A DNA stretch of 64,000 nucleotides, taken from positions 2,294,001-2,358,000 of the forward strand of contig NZ_CP062182.1 in assembly GCF_022700675.1 (NCBI RefSeq), given 5' to 3'. The notes under the pieces are model-generated. The model was given only the letters and a program-made list of their open reading frames with translations. It was not told the DNA's origin and made no database searches. Position 1 is the first letter of the stretch. The number at the start of each line of letters is the position of its first letter. Of the stretch, positions 9,879 through 17,939 are shown piece after piece. This stretch comes from Acinetobacter sp. ASP199 (lineage in GTDB: Bacteria; Pseudomonadota; Gammaproteobacteria; Pseudomonadales; Moraxellaceae). Position numbers and translations under genes: made by a program.

Positions 9879-12119
9879 TTAACGTGGCGTTATTCCTAAA
9901 GTGCTACGCATCGTTCCACCTGTTAACGCAATTGATGCCATATTTTGCATCGTATTATTCGTAGTCATTGCAAAATTGGTTCTAAATGGGTTTGCCAGAT
10001 CCTTGGTATGATTCAAGTCAATCTGACTATCCAAAGTCACCGTATCTGCGCTTAGTTTAACTTTTGTATCAAAACCTAAATTTCCTTCCAGACTATTCAA
10101 AGTTAATGCTGAACTTTGTACAACCTGACCATTTTCACCAATATCCTTGTTGATTAAGCTAAAATAACTACCTACATAATTCTCATCGTCACGTTGTGCA
10201 GCAGTTAAATCTTTAAATTTGAAATTACCTTTCAGTCCAAGGTAGTTACTGTCAGGATCAGCAGGAGTCGGATCGACCCCTGGAATAATGCGTAGTTCAC
10301 CTGAACCGTCTAATTTTAAAGCAATCGTGGTTAAAACATCATCAGGTTTTGAGAAGCTATCGTTAGCAACTACAGCACCACATAGTGCAGATCCTGAAGT
10401 ACAGTTATATTTTGACCCAGGCAATTGGCCAATTGCTAATTCGGCTTGAGCTGCAATTAATAAATCATCTGCACGAATATATAATCCACTGTCTTCATAG
10501 CCAATCACACCTTCAGCTTGAATCAGTGCATCAATATTACGTAGACCAGCATAGTAGTTCACAGCCTCGCCATGCACTCCATCCTGACCATCAATTAAAA
10601 GAATAGAGGTCGTACTTGGCAAACCCGTTTTGGCATCAATACCATAACCCTCGGTTGATGCAAGGACATTGTAAGCTATCCCCTGTTTACCGTCATAAGT
10701 TGTACCGGTCAACGCTACATTGGCATTCAGGTTATAGATCGGAATACCTATGCCCCAAGAACCGCCATCGCCTGTAAGGGCGGCAATCGAATTGTCTGAA
10801 ATAAAGCGTGCTTTACTGGCGATTGACTGAAAGTCCATGCCACGCACTGCAATAAAGGCATAATTTTCAGTAGCATTTAGATTTTGCTTACGAATATGAT
10901 CATTTTGCATTAAGGTATTTTTTAAATTTTCATTTATCAGAAAATCTAAGCTTTTACCTGAAATTGTGTTGACATAAATGTCACCAAAATCAATATAAGC
11001 ATTTTGCTGCTTTGTAAGTGCCCTTAAATTAGAAAATTCAATTGCATAACTTCCTTGCCCCGTATGGCCTATTTCTAATTTGGTTGGTGCATTTTGGCTA
11101 TTGGACGCATTGGTGAAATCAGTGGAGATACCCAAATGCAGGCCACCAGTATTGGTGATACTTTCATAACCTGTTAAAGCATTGTATGCCTGACCATTGG
11201 TATTGACTCCAAATTTAGTAATATTCGACTGATTGCCATTCATAAATATTTTTGCGTTGGTGATATCGCCTGATGCACCCATACGCATAATATTTTTGAC
11301 TACTGCTGGGGAAGTTGCATCTTGTTGTGTCACATAGCGTAAATCCAGGTTTATACCAGGATTAGTAGCATTAATACGCCCTGCTGCGACATCAGTGCTA
11401 TCAGCAACACGTCCTAAATGCACAATATTAGTTTCACTATCAATACCTGGTTTTTCTGCAGTATTGTATGTACTTAAGACAATGCCTTCATGCTGGTTAA
11501 CAGACATATAGCCAAAACCAGAGAAGTTAAAATTAAAGTCTTTTAATAGGGTTTTATTATTTCCTAAGGCATGACTTATATTTGCATTTTGCAATTGAAA
11601 ATCTAGATAAGCGAGCTCTTTACTGTTAAATAAGCCTGCTTGTGTTTGTAAGAGCATTTTTATTGGAGAGTTAGTTTGTATACCCAACTTACCCAGGCTA
11701 CTTATATTTGCCGTATTCCGATTGATGGCATGACATGTTGGTCCACTACAGGCTTTTTCAACAATATTTAAGTTGGCTTCAGCATTAAATGGATCCACAC
11801 TAAATGCCAGCCTGATCCCTGTGCCGACCTCTGTTGCACCCACATCAAGATGTAATTGGCTCACGATAGGATTGTTATCAACACCTAATACATTTACTTG
11901 ATGCAGCCCCAAACCTCTTTGCACATTCTGATCACCGGTAGGATCAAGCCAGTTGGCTTGTTCAATGTACACTTTTGAAACTTCGTGAGTAAGGCTCAGC
12001 CCGTCTTGACCTGTAACCTGTCCTAGATCCTGATCTTGAATAACCTCTAAAGCATAGGTTTGTTGTGCCAAAAATACACATACAGTGAGGAGTTTTAATT
12101 GCATTTTTTTTGTTTTCAT
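9879..12119 (-). CDS. Large exported protein with post-signal 'GQVTGQDGLSL' motif (DUF6160-like)
   Basis: 746 residues from the ATG at 12119, chosen because AAGGA lies seven bases upstream; a GTG at 12140 would add seven charged residues. After a signal peptide (about 1-24) comes ALEVIQDQDLGQVTGQDG, the clearest copy of the operon's shared motif. The mature chain is long, polar and rich in N, G, T and alternating hydrophobics, as expected for beta-helix or beta-sandwich surface proteins. Apart from one cysteine in the signal peptide, the cysteines occur as two pairs, CSGPTC and CTSGSALC. It starts 29 bp after the 241-residue gene. Function unknown; the common promoter and motif suggest a multi-subunit envelope structure. 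Confidence 0.7.
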   Translation of the reverse strand: MKTKKMQLKLLTVCVFLAQQTYALEVIQDQDLGQVTGQDGLSLTHEVSKVYIEQANWLDPTGDQNVQRGLGLHQVNVLGVDNNPIVSQLHLDVGATEVGTGIRLAFSVDPFNAEANLNIVEKACSGPTCHAINRNTANISSLGKLGIQTNSPIKMLLQTQAGLFNSKELAYLDFQLQNANISHALGNNKTLLKDFNFNFSGFGYMSVNQHEGIVLSTYNTAEKPGIDSETNIVHLGRVADSTDVAAGRINATNPGINLDLRYVTQQDATSPAVVKNIMRMGASGDITNAKIFMNGNQSNITKFGVNTNGQAYNALTGYESITNTGGLHLGISTDFTNASNSQNAPTKLEIGHTGQGSYAIEFSNLRALTKQQNAYIDFGDIYVNTISGKSLDFLINENLKNTLMQNDHIRKQNLNATENYAFIAVRGMDFQSIASKARFISDNSIAALTGDGGSWGIGIPIYNLNANVALTGTTYDGKQGIAYNVLASTEGYGIDAKTGLPSTTSILLIDGQDGVHGEAVNYYAGLRNIDALIQAEGVIGYEDSGLYIRADDLLIAAQAELAIGQLPGSKYNCTSGSALCGAVVANDSFSKPDDVLTTIALKLDGSGELRIIPGVDPTPADPDSNYLGLKGNFKFKDLTAAQRDDENYVGSYFSLINKDIGENGQVVQSSALTLNSLEGNLGFDTKVKLSADTVTLDSQIDLNHTKDLANPFRTNFAMTTNNTMQNMASIALTGGTMRSTLGITPR

Positions 12120-12148
12120 ATTGATATCCTTATCCTTCACTTAAGGTT

Positions 12149-12874
12149 CTAGCAACGGCTTTGTGCCCCACCTGAGCAGTTATAGCTAAAGATTTTTAAG
12201 TTTCCGGACATATGCATATTGCCATGCACATTGAGTCCCATAAAACCTTTTTCTTGTCCAAGATCAAATTGAGGAACCGCTTTTTCTGCAGTTGTAACGT
12301 TGTCGTTGATATCGGTAATTTTTTCTACGTATGTGTCATATTTATCGACATTTAAATAACCTTCTTCCCTATTATCTGCCGCGTCTGTAGTTCCTGTTTC
12401 AACTGCTAAGGTACTAAAGCCAAGATTACGTATTTTAAGCGGACTTTCATCATAAAAAGTTACTTGCATCGCAGCTTGAGGAATATTCCGATAATTAATG
12501 ATAGTAGCGCCATCTATAGAAAAACGGTCAATTTGCAAGGTACCCTGAATATCTTTAAAAACTAGCCATTTCTTATTGCCATTCTCATCTACATGATTAT
12601 TAGGTGAAATAGCCAAACGACAGAATAGATTGTCTGTACCACATGAGCTTGCATCAAAATCGTAATATACAGTTGCTGTGCCGTTTTCAATCCCATGAAT
12701 ATTTTTAAGATTTGGATTAGTGGCATATCGATGATTTAGAGAAAAAGTCCAACTGAGGTCTGCCCCCCCTTGTCCCACTGCCTCTTTCATTTCCTGTTGA
12801 TTTAAATTCACTAAATTGGCATAGCTAGATAACGATACACACATCAAGGTCGCTAAGGTCATTTTCTTTAACAT
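12149..12874 (-). CDS. Small exported protein of the four-gene cluster
   Basis: 241 residues. The signal peptide (about 1-20, ending SSYA) is followed by NLVNLNQQEMKEAVGQGGAD, a degenerate version of the shared motif. The mature protein has only four cysteines, in two pairs, CGTDNLFC and CSGGAQSRC, and the second pair ends the protein. The C-terminal segment GNMHMSGNLKIFSYNCSGG resembles short segments before the cysteine pairs in the two larger neighbours. A GGGAG site lies upstream. It begins 12 bp after the first gene of the operon and is probably translationally linked. Function unknown. Confidence 0.68.
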   Translation of the reverse strand: MLKKMTLATLMCVSLSSYANLVNLNQQEMKEAVGQGGADLSWTFSLNHRYATNPNLKNIHGIENGTATVYYDFDASSCGTDNLFCRLAISPNNHVDENGNKKWLVFKDIQGTLQIDRFSIDGATIINYRNIPQAAMQVTFYDESPLKIRNLGFSTLAVETGTTDAADNREEGYLNVDKYDTYVEKITDINDNVTTAEKAVPQFDLGQEKGFMGLNVHGNMHMSGNLKIFSYNCSGGAQSRC

Positions 12875-12886
12875 GGCTAACTCCCT

Positions 12887-15043
12887 TTATAGTCCTGTCG
12901 TTTTAATTTTTAAATGCTGAATCAACACACCATCAATTGCCACCGAACCAAAGTTCTTAAAATCAGTTCCATTTGCTGCAGTGCTTTTGAACATAATTCC
13001 TGTCGCATTTTCGCCCTTATTTGCATCTAAAAGGTTACCTGGCAAACGATCTACGGTACCAATTGAAATACTACTGTGAGTTGCATTCCGCCCTTGATAT
13101 TTTGCGACCGTATCAAGATCATTGGCTTTAATTTCTGTGCCACAGGTATACACATTACAGGTAGAACCTTCCAGGCTGCTGGTCCCTAAGTATTCAGTCA
13201 AACCGTATCGTGTGTTATATGCAGAATCACTAGGTTTGTAATTGCTGCTCTTATAATTTTGGTAGATCTTATTGTAAATTTCTGGAATATCTGGAATACG
13301 GGTAACCTCCAAAATAATATTATTACCTTCTGACCCCACCACAAAAGGTTGATACATATTACCGAGAACAAGATTGATATTAGGACTATATAAATACAAG
13401 CCTTCCTGTCCTTCGAAAATTGGGGCTGGTGTACCTCGTACCATAGCAGGTGTAACAACCGTATTATCTTCATTTTCAACTGCTGAGCTAATACGAATGC
13501 CACGTGCATCCAGATTTGAATCTAGTTTACTCAATGTCGCTGGATTATGATTGGTATTCAAACGCAATAATGTCGCTAAACCCAAGGTCTTATTATGGTT
13601 TGCATCATCTGATTCGGCTGTTTGGAACAAACGGACTTGTGAACCATTCAGACTTAAGCCATTGGCAACCACTTGCATACGTAGCCGTTGATCTAATTCT
13701 AAACCTGAAGTCGGCGCACCTGTTGCTGGATCGATCTGGTTACTTGAATCCAGACTTCTAGAAAAGATATCGGTCCAGAAACCGAGTTTTATATTATTGT
13801 CATCTGCAGTTGCATACTGAGGGATTAATGCCAATGGTGCTTCTAGTGCCAGATAACCGATGTCTTTATCTGCATTTTTAAACTGTTTAACTCGCTCTGT
13901 ACCTGCACGGAATAACCAAGGGTTTTCAGCTGACCCCCAGTTAAATCCTTCATTGCTATAACGTGTGCTTAATGAGCCATCACCTTTAGATAATGCCAGA
14001 CCATAGATAAAAACATCCGCCTTGGTCTTTAACGATTTGACCGGGGAATTTGCTGCCGCCTGTAATGCACTGGCTTCAGCAGCTGCAATAATTAACGCCA
14101 AGATTTGTTCTGTTGCTGCTTCTGCAGTATCTTCTGCGAGTTGAGTAGCGTTATATTTAGCACGTAATTCTGCAGCAAGACGTTCTCTAGTAATTTCATC
14201 AGAAATCAGACTATTCACTGTTGCAGTAATTTGATCAGATCTGACGAAGTTAGTTAGACCCTGATAAAATGTAGAATTTGTAAGATCACTATTAGAAGTT
14301 AAAGCGCCTGGACCATAAAGTAAATTAATCATTTCATAGGTGTTACCCAATGCATAGTCTTTAGCTTTTTTTTCTAATTCTAAAACACCTGTAGGATCAT
14401 TACTTACAGCCAGCATTGTGTGTGAAGTTGTACCATCTTTTTTTAAAGATGCAGGTGTCCATCCATCCAATCCCCATGTCCCATTTCGATAATCTGCAAG
14501 ACGTTGTGTGTAATATTGCTTAATAATAGGGTCTTGCAGTAGTGCTTGACGCGTTTCCAATAAAAAGGTTTCCCTTTTCGCCTCAGCATTAGTTTCGATA
14601 TTGGCACTATAACTTGTTAATAATGTAGAATATTGTGAGTTATAGGTGGTGTCATAAGTATCTCTATACAGCGTATAATAATTATTATCTGTTTTACCCT
14701 GTAATACACTTTTATTGTAGGTATCCGCATAGACACGGTCATAGGCACGCTGCCCTAACTGGGTGTAGTTTCCCCCCGTAGGAATAATGCGAATGAAACC
14801 TGTATCTGCCTGACCAGGATTATCGAGGCCGCGGGCATAACTAGAGCCTGCCGACACATCATTAGGTGCCTGAAATACCATTTTAAAATCATTTAGGGTA
14901 AGTGCGATCCCTTCCCCTGTCGTATCTGCTAAAGATTCATCCGATAACTGCTGCAAAGCATAGCTAGAAGGCATGCATAACAAACTCACCATGCTTGCTA
15001 AACATGACTTTTTAAAGATGGAATGGTTACCGTTCAAAATCAT
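12887..15043 (-). CDS. Large exported protein, first gene of the four-gene cluster
   Basis: 718 residues from the ATG at 15043, which has AAAAGGA eight bases upstream; the GTG two codons earlier is too close to that site. A signal peptide (about 1-29) precedes ALQQLSDESLADTTGEGIAL, the shared motif. Residues about 60-330 are unusually rich in Y, T, A and Q with helical stretches (AEAATEQILALIIAAAEA); the rest is beta-rich. The mature part has one cysteine pair, CNVYTC. As the promoter-proximal gene it has a 190-bp leader to the dcd terminator. It may be the main structural or scaffold subunit of the set, but this is inference. Confidence 0.68.
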   Translation of the reverse strand: MILNGNHSIFKKSCLASMVSLLCMPSSYALQQLSDESLADTTGEGIALTLNDFKMVFQAPNDVSAGSSYARGLDNPGQADTGFIRIIPTGGNYTQLGQRAYDRVYADTYNKSVLQGKTDNNYYTLYRDTYDTTYNSQYSTLLTSYSANIETNAEAKRETFLLETRQALLQDPIIKQYYTQRLADYRNGTWGLDGWTPASLKKDGTTSHTMLAVSNDPTGVLELEKKAKDYALGNTYEMINLLYGPGALTSNSDLTNSTFYQGLTNFVRSDQITATVNSLISDEITRERLAAELRAKYNATQLAEDTAEAATEQILALIIAAAEASALQAAANSPVKSLKTKADVFIYGLALSKGDGSLSTRYSNEGFNWGSAENPWLFRAGTERVKQFKNADKDIGYLALEAPLALIPQYATADDNNIKLGFWTDIFSRSLDSSNQIDPATGAPTSGLELDQRLRMQVVANGLSLNGSQVRLFQTAESDDANHNKTLGLATLLRLNTNHNPATLSKLDSNLDARGIRISSAVENEDNTVVTPAMVRGTPAPIFEGQEGLYLYSPNINLVLGNMYQPFVVGSEGNNIILEVTRIPDIPEIYNKIYQNYKSSNYKPSDSAYNTRYGLTEYLGTSSLEGSTCNVYTCGTEIKANDLDTVAKYQGRNATHSSISIGTVDRLPGNLLDANKGENATGIMFKSTAANGTDFKNFGSVAIDGVLIQHLKIKTTGL

Positions 15044-15230
15044 CTTCACTATCCTTTTATTATCAGATGCTCCGCATCTTTATCTTTCAGCTTCCGAGCT
15101 GCAATTTCTATTTTTGAGTGATGCATCGTGCATCTTTTAATTAGATTTCTGCATCCATTATGCTTATTTTCCATTCAGATGCAAAAAGCAAAGTGCTGAA
15201 TAGCCAAGTTTCCGATGAATGAAAACTCAA

Positions 15231-15262
15231 AAAAATAAACGGGACTTAAAGCCCCGTTTATT
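15231..15262 (-). terminator. Terminator of dcd
   Basis: The stem AATAAACGGG / CCCCGTTTATT around ACTTAAAG lies 15 bp beyond the dcd stop. Read on the minus strand, the downstream arm runs into a T tract. It separates dcd from the exported-protein operon. Confidence 0.85.
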
Positions 15263-15277
15263 CAATATCTTAAATAA

Positions 15278-15847
15278 TTATGCTTTTGGCAAAGTCACGC
15301 CTGTCTGGCCCTGATACTTACCGCCGCGGTCTTTGTATGAAGTTTCACAAACTTCATCAGATTCAAAGAACAACATCTGTGCCACACCTTCACCCGCATA
15401 GATACGTGCAGGAAGGTTCGTCGTATTTGAAAACTCAAGGGTGACATGACCTTCCCACTCTGGTTCAAGTGGAGTCACATTCACAATAATACCGCAACGC
15501 GCATAGGTAGATTTACCCAGACAAACCGTCAGTACATTACGTGGAATACGGAAATATTCGACAGTACGTGCAAGCGCAAATGAGTTAGGCGGGATAATAC
15601 ATACATCAGATTCAATATCGATGAAGCTTTTCTCATCGAAGTGTTTCGGGTCAACAATCGCAGAATGCACATTGGTAAATACCTTGAATTCACGTGCACA
15701 ACGAACATCATAACCATAGCTTGATACGCCATAGGAAATGAGTTTTTCACCATTTTCACCAAAACGAACCTGGTTTTCTGCATATGGTTCGATCATGCCA
15801 TGTTTTTCGCTCATTTCGCGAATCCAGCGATCAGACTTAATTGCCAT
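15278..15847 (-). CDS. dcd: dCTP deaminase
   Basis: 189 residues, typical of the trimeric dUTPase-fold dCTP deaminase. Family landmarks are [11 protein letters not shown] in the N-terminal half, [23 protein letters not shown] containing the active-site glutamate, and [13 protein letters not shown] at the C-terminus, which closes over the nucleotide. The enzyme converts dCTP to dUTP in the cytoplasm, feeding dTMP synthesis, so it belongs functionally with the ribonucleotide reductase at the other end of the window. It has its own terminator and probably its own promoter. Confidence 0.96.
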   Translation of the reverse strand: MAIKSDRWIREMSEKHGMIEPYAENQVRFGENGEKLISYGVSSYGYDVRCAREFKVFTNVHSAIVDPKHFDEKSFIDIESDVCIIPPNSFALARTVEYFRIPRNVLTVCLGKSTYARCGIIVNVTPLEPEWEGHVTLEFSNTTNLPARIYAGEGVAQMLFFESDEVCETSYKDRGGKYQGQTGVTLPKA

Positions 15848-15972
15848 TGGTACTAATCCAAAAATCTTAAATTCAGTTATTGCGACGTACTTTAACTGAA
15901 ATTCACTTCAATGAAAATAAGTGATCTTTCTCGATGACACTTTGAAATTTTAATGACATTTTTTTAGTGAAT

Positions 15973-16566
15973 TTACAGACTCATAATCGCTGAATAACTC
16001 AGCGGCACAGAAAAGCTCATCAGTACCAATGAGGCGGTCTTTTGCATATTTTTTTGATTAAGCCAACGATTATTGTTACGCCCCAGTAAAGTACCGAAGA
16101 ACGTCCATAAAAATGCAATTGGAATCAACAGTCCTAAAAACATCAGCATATGCGCGACATAGTAGTAACTATTCTGCCATGCAATCACCGGGAAAATCGC
16201 TGATGCAAACAATAAAGCCTTAGGGTTCAGCAAAGTGGCTAAGAATAATTCTCTGGCACGGATGGTGAATTGACTCAAACTGTCAGCGACTTCTGCAGTG
16301 CGCCATAACCTGATTGCCAAATAGAGAATATAACAGGCACTGAATAATTTCAGGATATTAGGTAAAGCTGGCAGATGGGTTGAAATCTTACCAATCAGGA
16401 TTCCCCAAAAACTGATCGCAAGCAGATAACCTAAGGCTTCTGCAGGAATAAGATAAAATGATTTCCTAAAACCTGCATGGATCCCGGAAGATGCCAATAG
16501 GGTATTGGTTGGGCCTGGAGTCAACAAAATAGTGACCACTAAACCAATAAATAACCAAGAAATCAT
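15973..16566 (-). CDS. LysE/RhtB-family amino-acid exporter
   Basis: 197 residues from the ATG at 16566, preceded by AGGT; an upstream in-frame Met at 16596 would add ten polar residues. It has about six hydrophobic segments. The family signature TPGPTNTLLASSG lies in the first loop, and LNPKALLFASAIFP lies between later helices. Members export amino acids or small metabolites across the inner membrane by proton exchange; the substrate cannot be inferred. A second LysE-family gene lies at 25724-26347, but the two are divergent in sequence. Confidence 0.85.
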   Translation of the reverse strand: MISWLFIGLVVTILLTPGPTNTLLASSGIHAGFRKSFYLIPAEALGYLLAISFWGILIGKISTHLPALPNILKLFSACYILYLAIRLWRTAEVADSLSQFTIRARELFLATLLNPKALLFASAIFPVIAWQNSYYYVAHMLMFLGLLIPIAFLWTFFGTLLGRNNNRWLNQKNMQKTASLVLMSFSVPLSYSAIMSL

Positions 16567-16926
16567 AGCTTGACCTCGCTGTAATGCTTGCAGCATAGAT
16601 CAGAATATTTTTACCTGCAAAATCTTATTTGTAAGGAGAATTATAATTTTTTGGAATAATTTAATTTTTAAAATAAATTCAAATACTTAAATAATAAAAA
16701 GGTTGAATTTCAGGAATATACGGTGGAGTCATTTTAGTTGACTCTCGCTGATTTATGAGAAAATTCTAGTGAAATCACACTTCTAAAATTAAACTTTTAT
16801 ATTTTTAAAAATGGTTAATTTAACAGTCAATTTCTTATTTTTTTCATCTTCAAATCTTTTAAAGTAACTTAGCTTATTTCAAAGTGTTTATTTCAACGCA
16901 CGGTCTTAATTTATTTGCTTTCTTTT
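16567..16926. other. AT-rich intergenic region upstream of the IS
   Basis: No convincing ORF. The stretch is strongly AT-rich and probably holds the promoter of the LysE-family gene. A short palindrome, GAGTCA/TGACTC separated by about seven bases, sits near 16734-16752 and could be an operator. Nothing else is recognisable. Confidence 0.35.
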
Positions 16927-17000
16927 ATTAGGCCTCTTTCATAAATCAAAAAACAAACAGTCTCTTGCTGATTATTTGTACCGAAGAATTTTAAATATTC

Positions 17001-17411
17001 ATGCATAATCTGCGGATGAAATACATCGATTCAAAAAAGCTTTCTGAAACACAGTTTAAGCGATACACAGGCATCTCATGGTCAACCTTTGATTTAATGG
17101 TGGAACAACTGAAAATGCATGTTCCTGCTAAAGGTAGACCCACCAAATTAAGCATAGAAGATCAAATCCTTCTGTGCTTAAGTTATTGGCGTGAATATCG
17201 AACATTGTTCCATGTTGCAACTAGTTATGGTGTGTCAGAGCCGACTGCTTCAAGAATTGTCCGTCATGTAGAGGACTGCCTGATCAAGTCTAATCTATTT
17301 AATTTACCGAAGCATTTACCTAAGGGCGAAGGCATCGACTGGAACGTGGTGATTGTTGATGCCACAGAAATTCCAATACAAAGACCTAAAAAAACAGAAG
17401 AAAAGCTATAG
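17001..17411 (+). CDS. IS5-family transposase, upstream frame (orfA)
   Basis: 136 residues. The N-terminal half is a DNA-binding region (a helix-turn-helix in FHVATSYGVSEPTASRIVRH), and the frame ends just after the first catalytic aspartate region VVIVDATEIPIQRPKK. Translation continues in the +1 frame after a run of seven A at 17388-17394, where PKK can join QKKSYSGKKKAHT. IS427-group elements often express the transposase by programmed frameshifting, so this may be normal. It could instead be an inactivating single-A insertion. A second in-frame Met lies at 17016. Confidence 0.8.
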   Translation: MHNLRMKYIDSKKLSETQFKRYTGISWSTFDLMVEQLKMHVPAKGRPTKLSIEDQILLCLSYWREYRTLFHVATSYGVSEPTASRIVRHVEDCLIKSNLFNLPKHLPKGEGIDWNVVIVDATEIPIQRPKKTEEKL

Positions 17412-17829
17412 TGGCAAAAAGAAGGCACATACTTTCAAAGTACAGGCCATCATTCATTATAGAACTCAACAAATTCTGAGTTTATGCACGAGTCGTGGTG
17501 CTGTACATGATTTCGCACTCTTCAAACGAAACTTGCATCAGATTCCGGCAGGTGCCTTTATCCTTGCAGATAAAGGCTATCAAGGGATTTACTCAGTGTA
17601 TCCAAATAGCCTATTGCCATTAAAAGCAAAAAAGCGCTGTAAATTGAATCCTGAACTAAAAATCTATAATCAAGAAATCAACAAAAGAAGAATTGGGATT
17701 GAGCATGTATTTGGCAGTTTAAAAACCTTCAAAATCCTTGCTGAGCGATATCGTAATCGAGGAAAAAGACTGGGTTTAAGATTCAATTTAATTGCTGGAA
17801 TCTACAATATGGAACTGAGTAAAAAATGA
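17353..17829 (+). CDS. IS5-family transposase, downstream frame (orfB)
   Basis: The C-terminal catalytic part of the transposase, about 145 meaningful residues. It carries the second aspartate in FILADKGYQGI and the glutamate in RRIGIEHVFGSLK, completing the DDE triad begun in the upstream frame. The formal ATG at 17353 lies inside the overlap and has no ribosome-binding site, so expression most likely needs the frameshift at the A run. It ends 16 bp before the element's right end. Confidence 0.8.
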   Translation: MLMPQKFQYKDLKKQKKSYSGKKKAHTFKVQAIIHYRTQQILSLCTSRGAVHDFALFKRNLHQIPAGAFILADKGYQGIYSVYPNSLLPLKAKKRCKLNPELKIYNQEINKRRIGIEHVFGSLKTFKILAERYRNRGKRLGLRFNLIAGIYNMELSKK

Positions 17830-17898
17830 CTTATGAAATAAGTCTATTGAACCTTCTTGCTAGCAAGTACTTTCATTTTACTGTTAGCTTTAAAATAA

Positions 17899-17924
17899 AA
17901 AACCTCAGCCTGGACTGAGGTTTT
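17899..17924 (-). terminator. Terminator of mrp
   Basis: The stem AACCTCAG / CTGAGGTT around CCTGGA with A/T tracts on both sides, located 16 bp beyond the mrp stop. It probably also stops transcription coming out of the IS. Confidence 0.85.
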
Positions 17925-17939
17925 AATCAATGCTCTTTA

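Larger units (their letters stand above)
16930..17845 (+). mobile_element. IS5-family (IS427-like) insertion sequence, 916 bp
   Basis: The terminal inverted repeats are AGGCCTCTTTCATAAATCA at 16930-16948 and AGACTTATTTCATAAGTCA read inward from 17845, matching at 15 of 19 positions. The element is flanked by the direct repeat ATT at 16927-16929 and 17846-17848, which fits a 3-bp target duplication. Inside lie two overlapping frames that together give an IS5-type DDE transposase with an N-terminal helix-turn-helix region. It sits between the LysE-family gene and the mrp terminator and disrupts no gene. Its ends closely match those of two short elements at 19428-19614 and 29407-29614. Confidence 0.88.

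Noticed and set aside
16734..16752. GAGTCA/TGACTC palindrome and a nearby TGATTTATGAGAAA considered as another IS end
   Set aside because: The match to the IS end breaks after about ten bases and no partner end or target duplication is visible.
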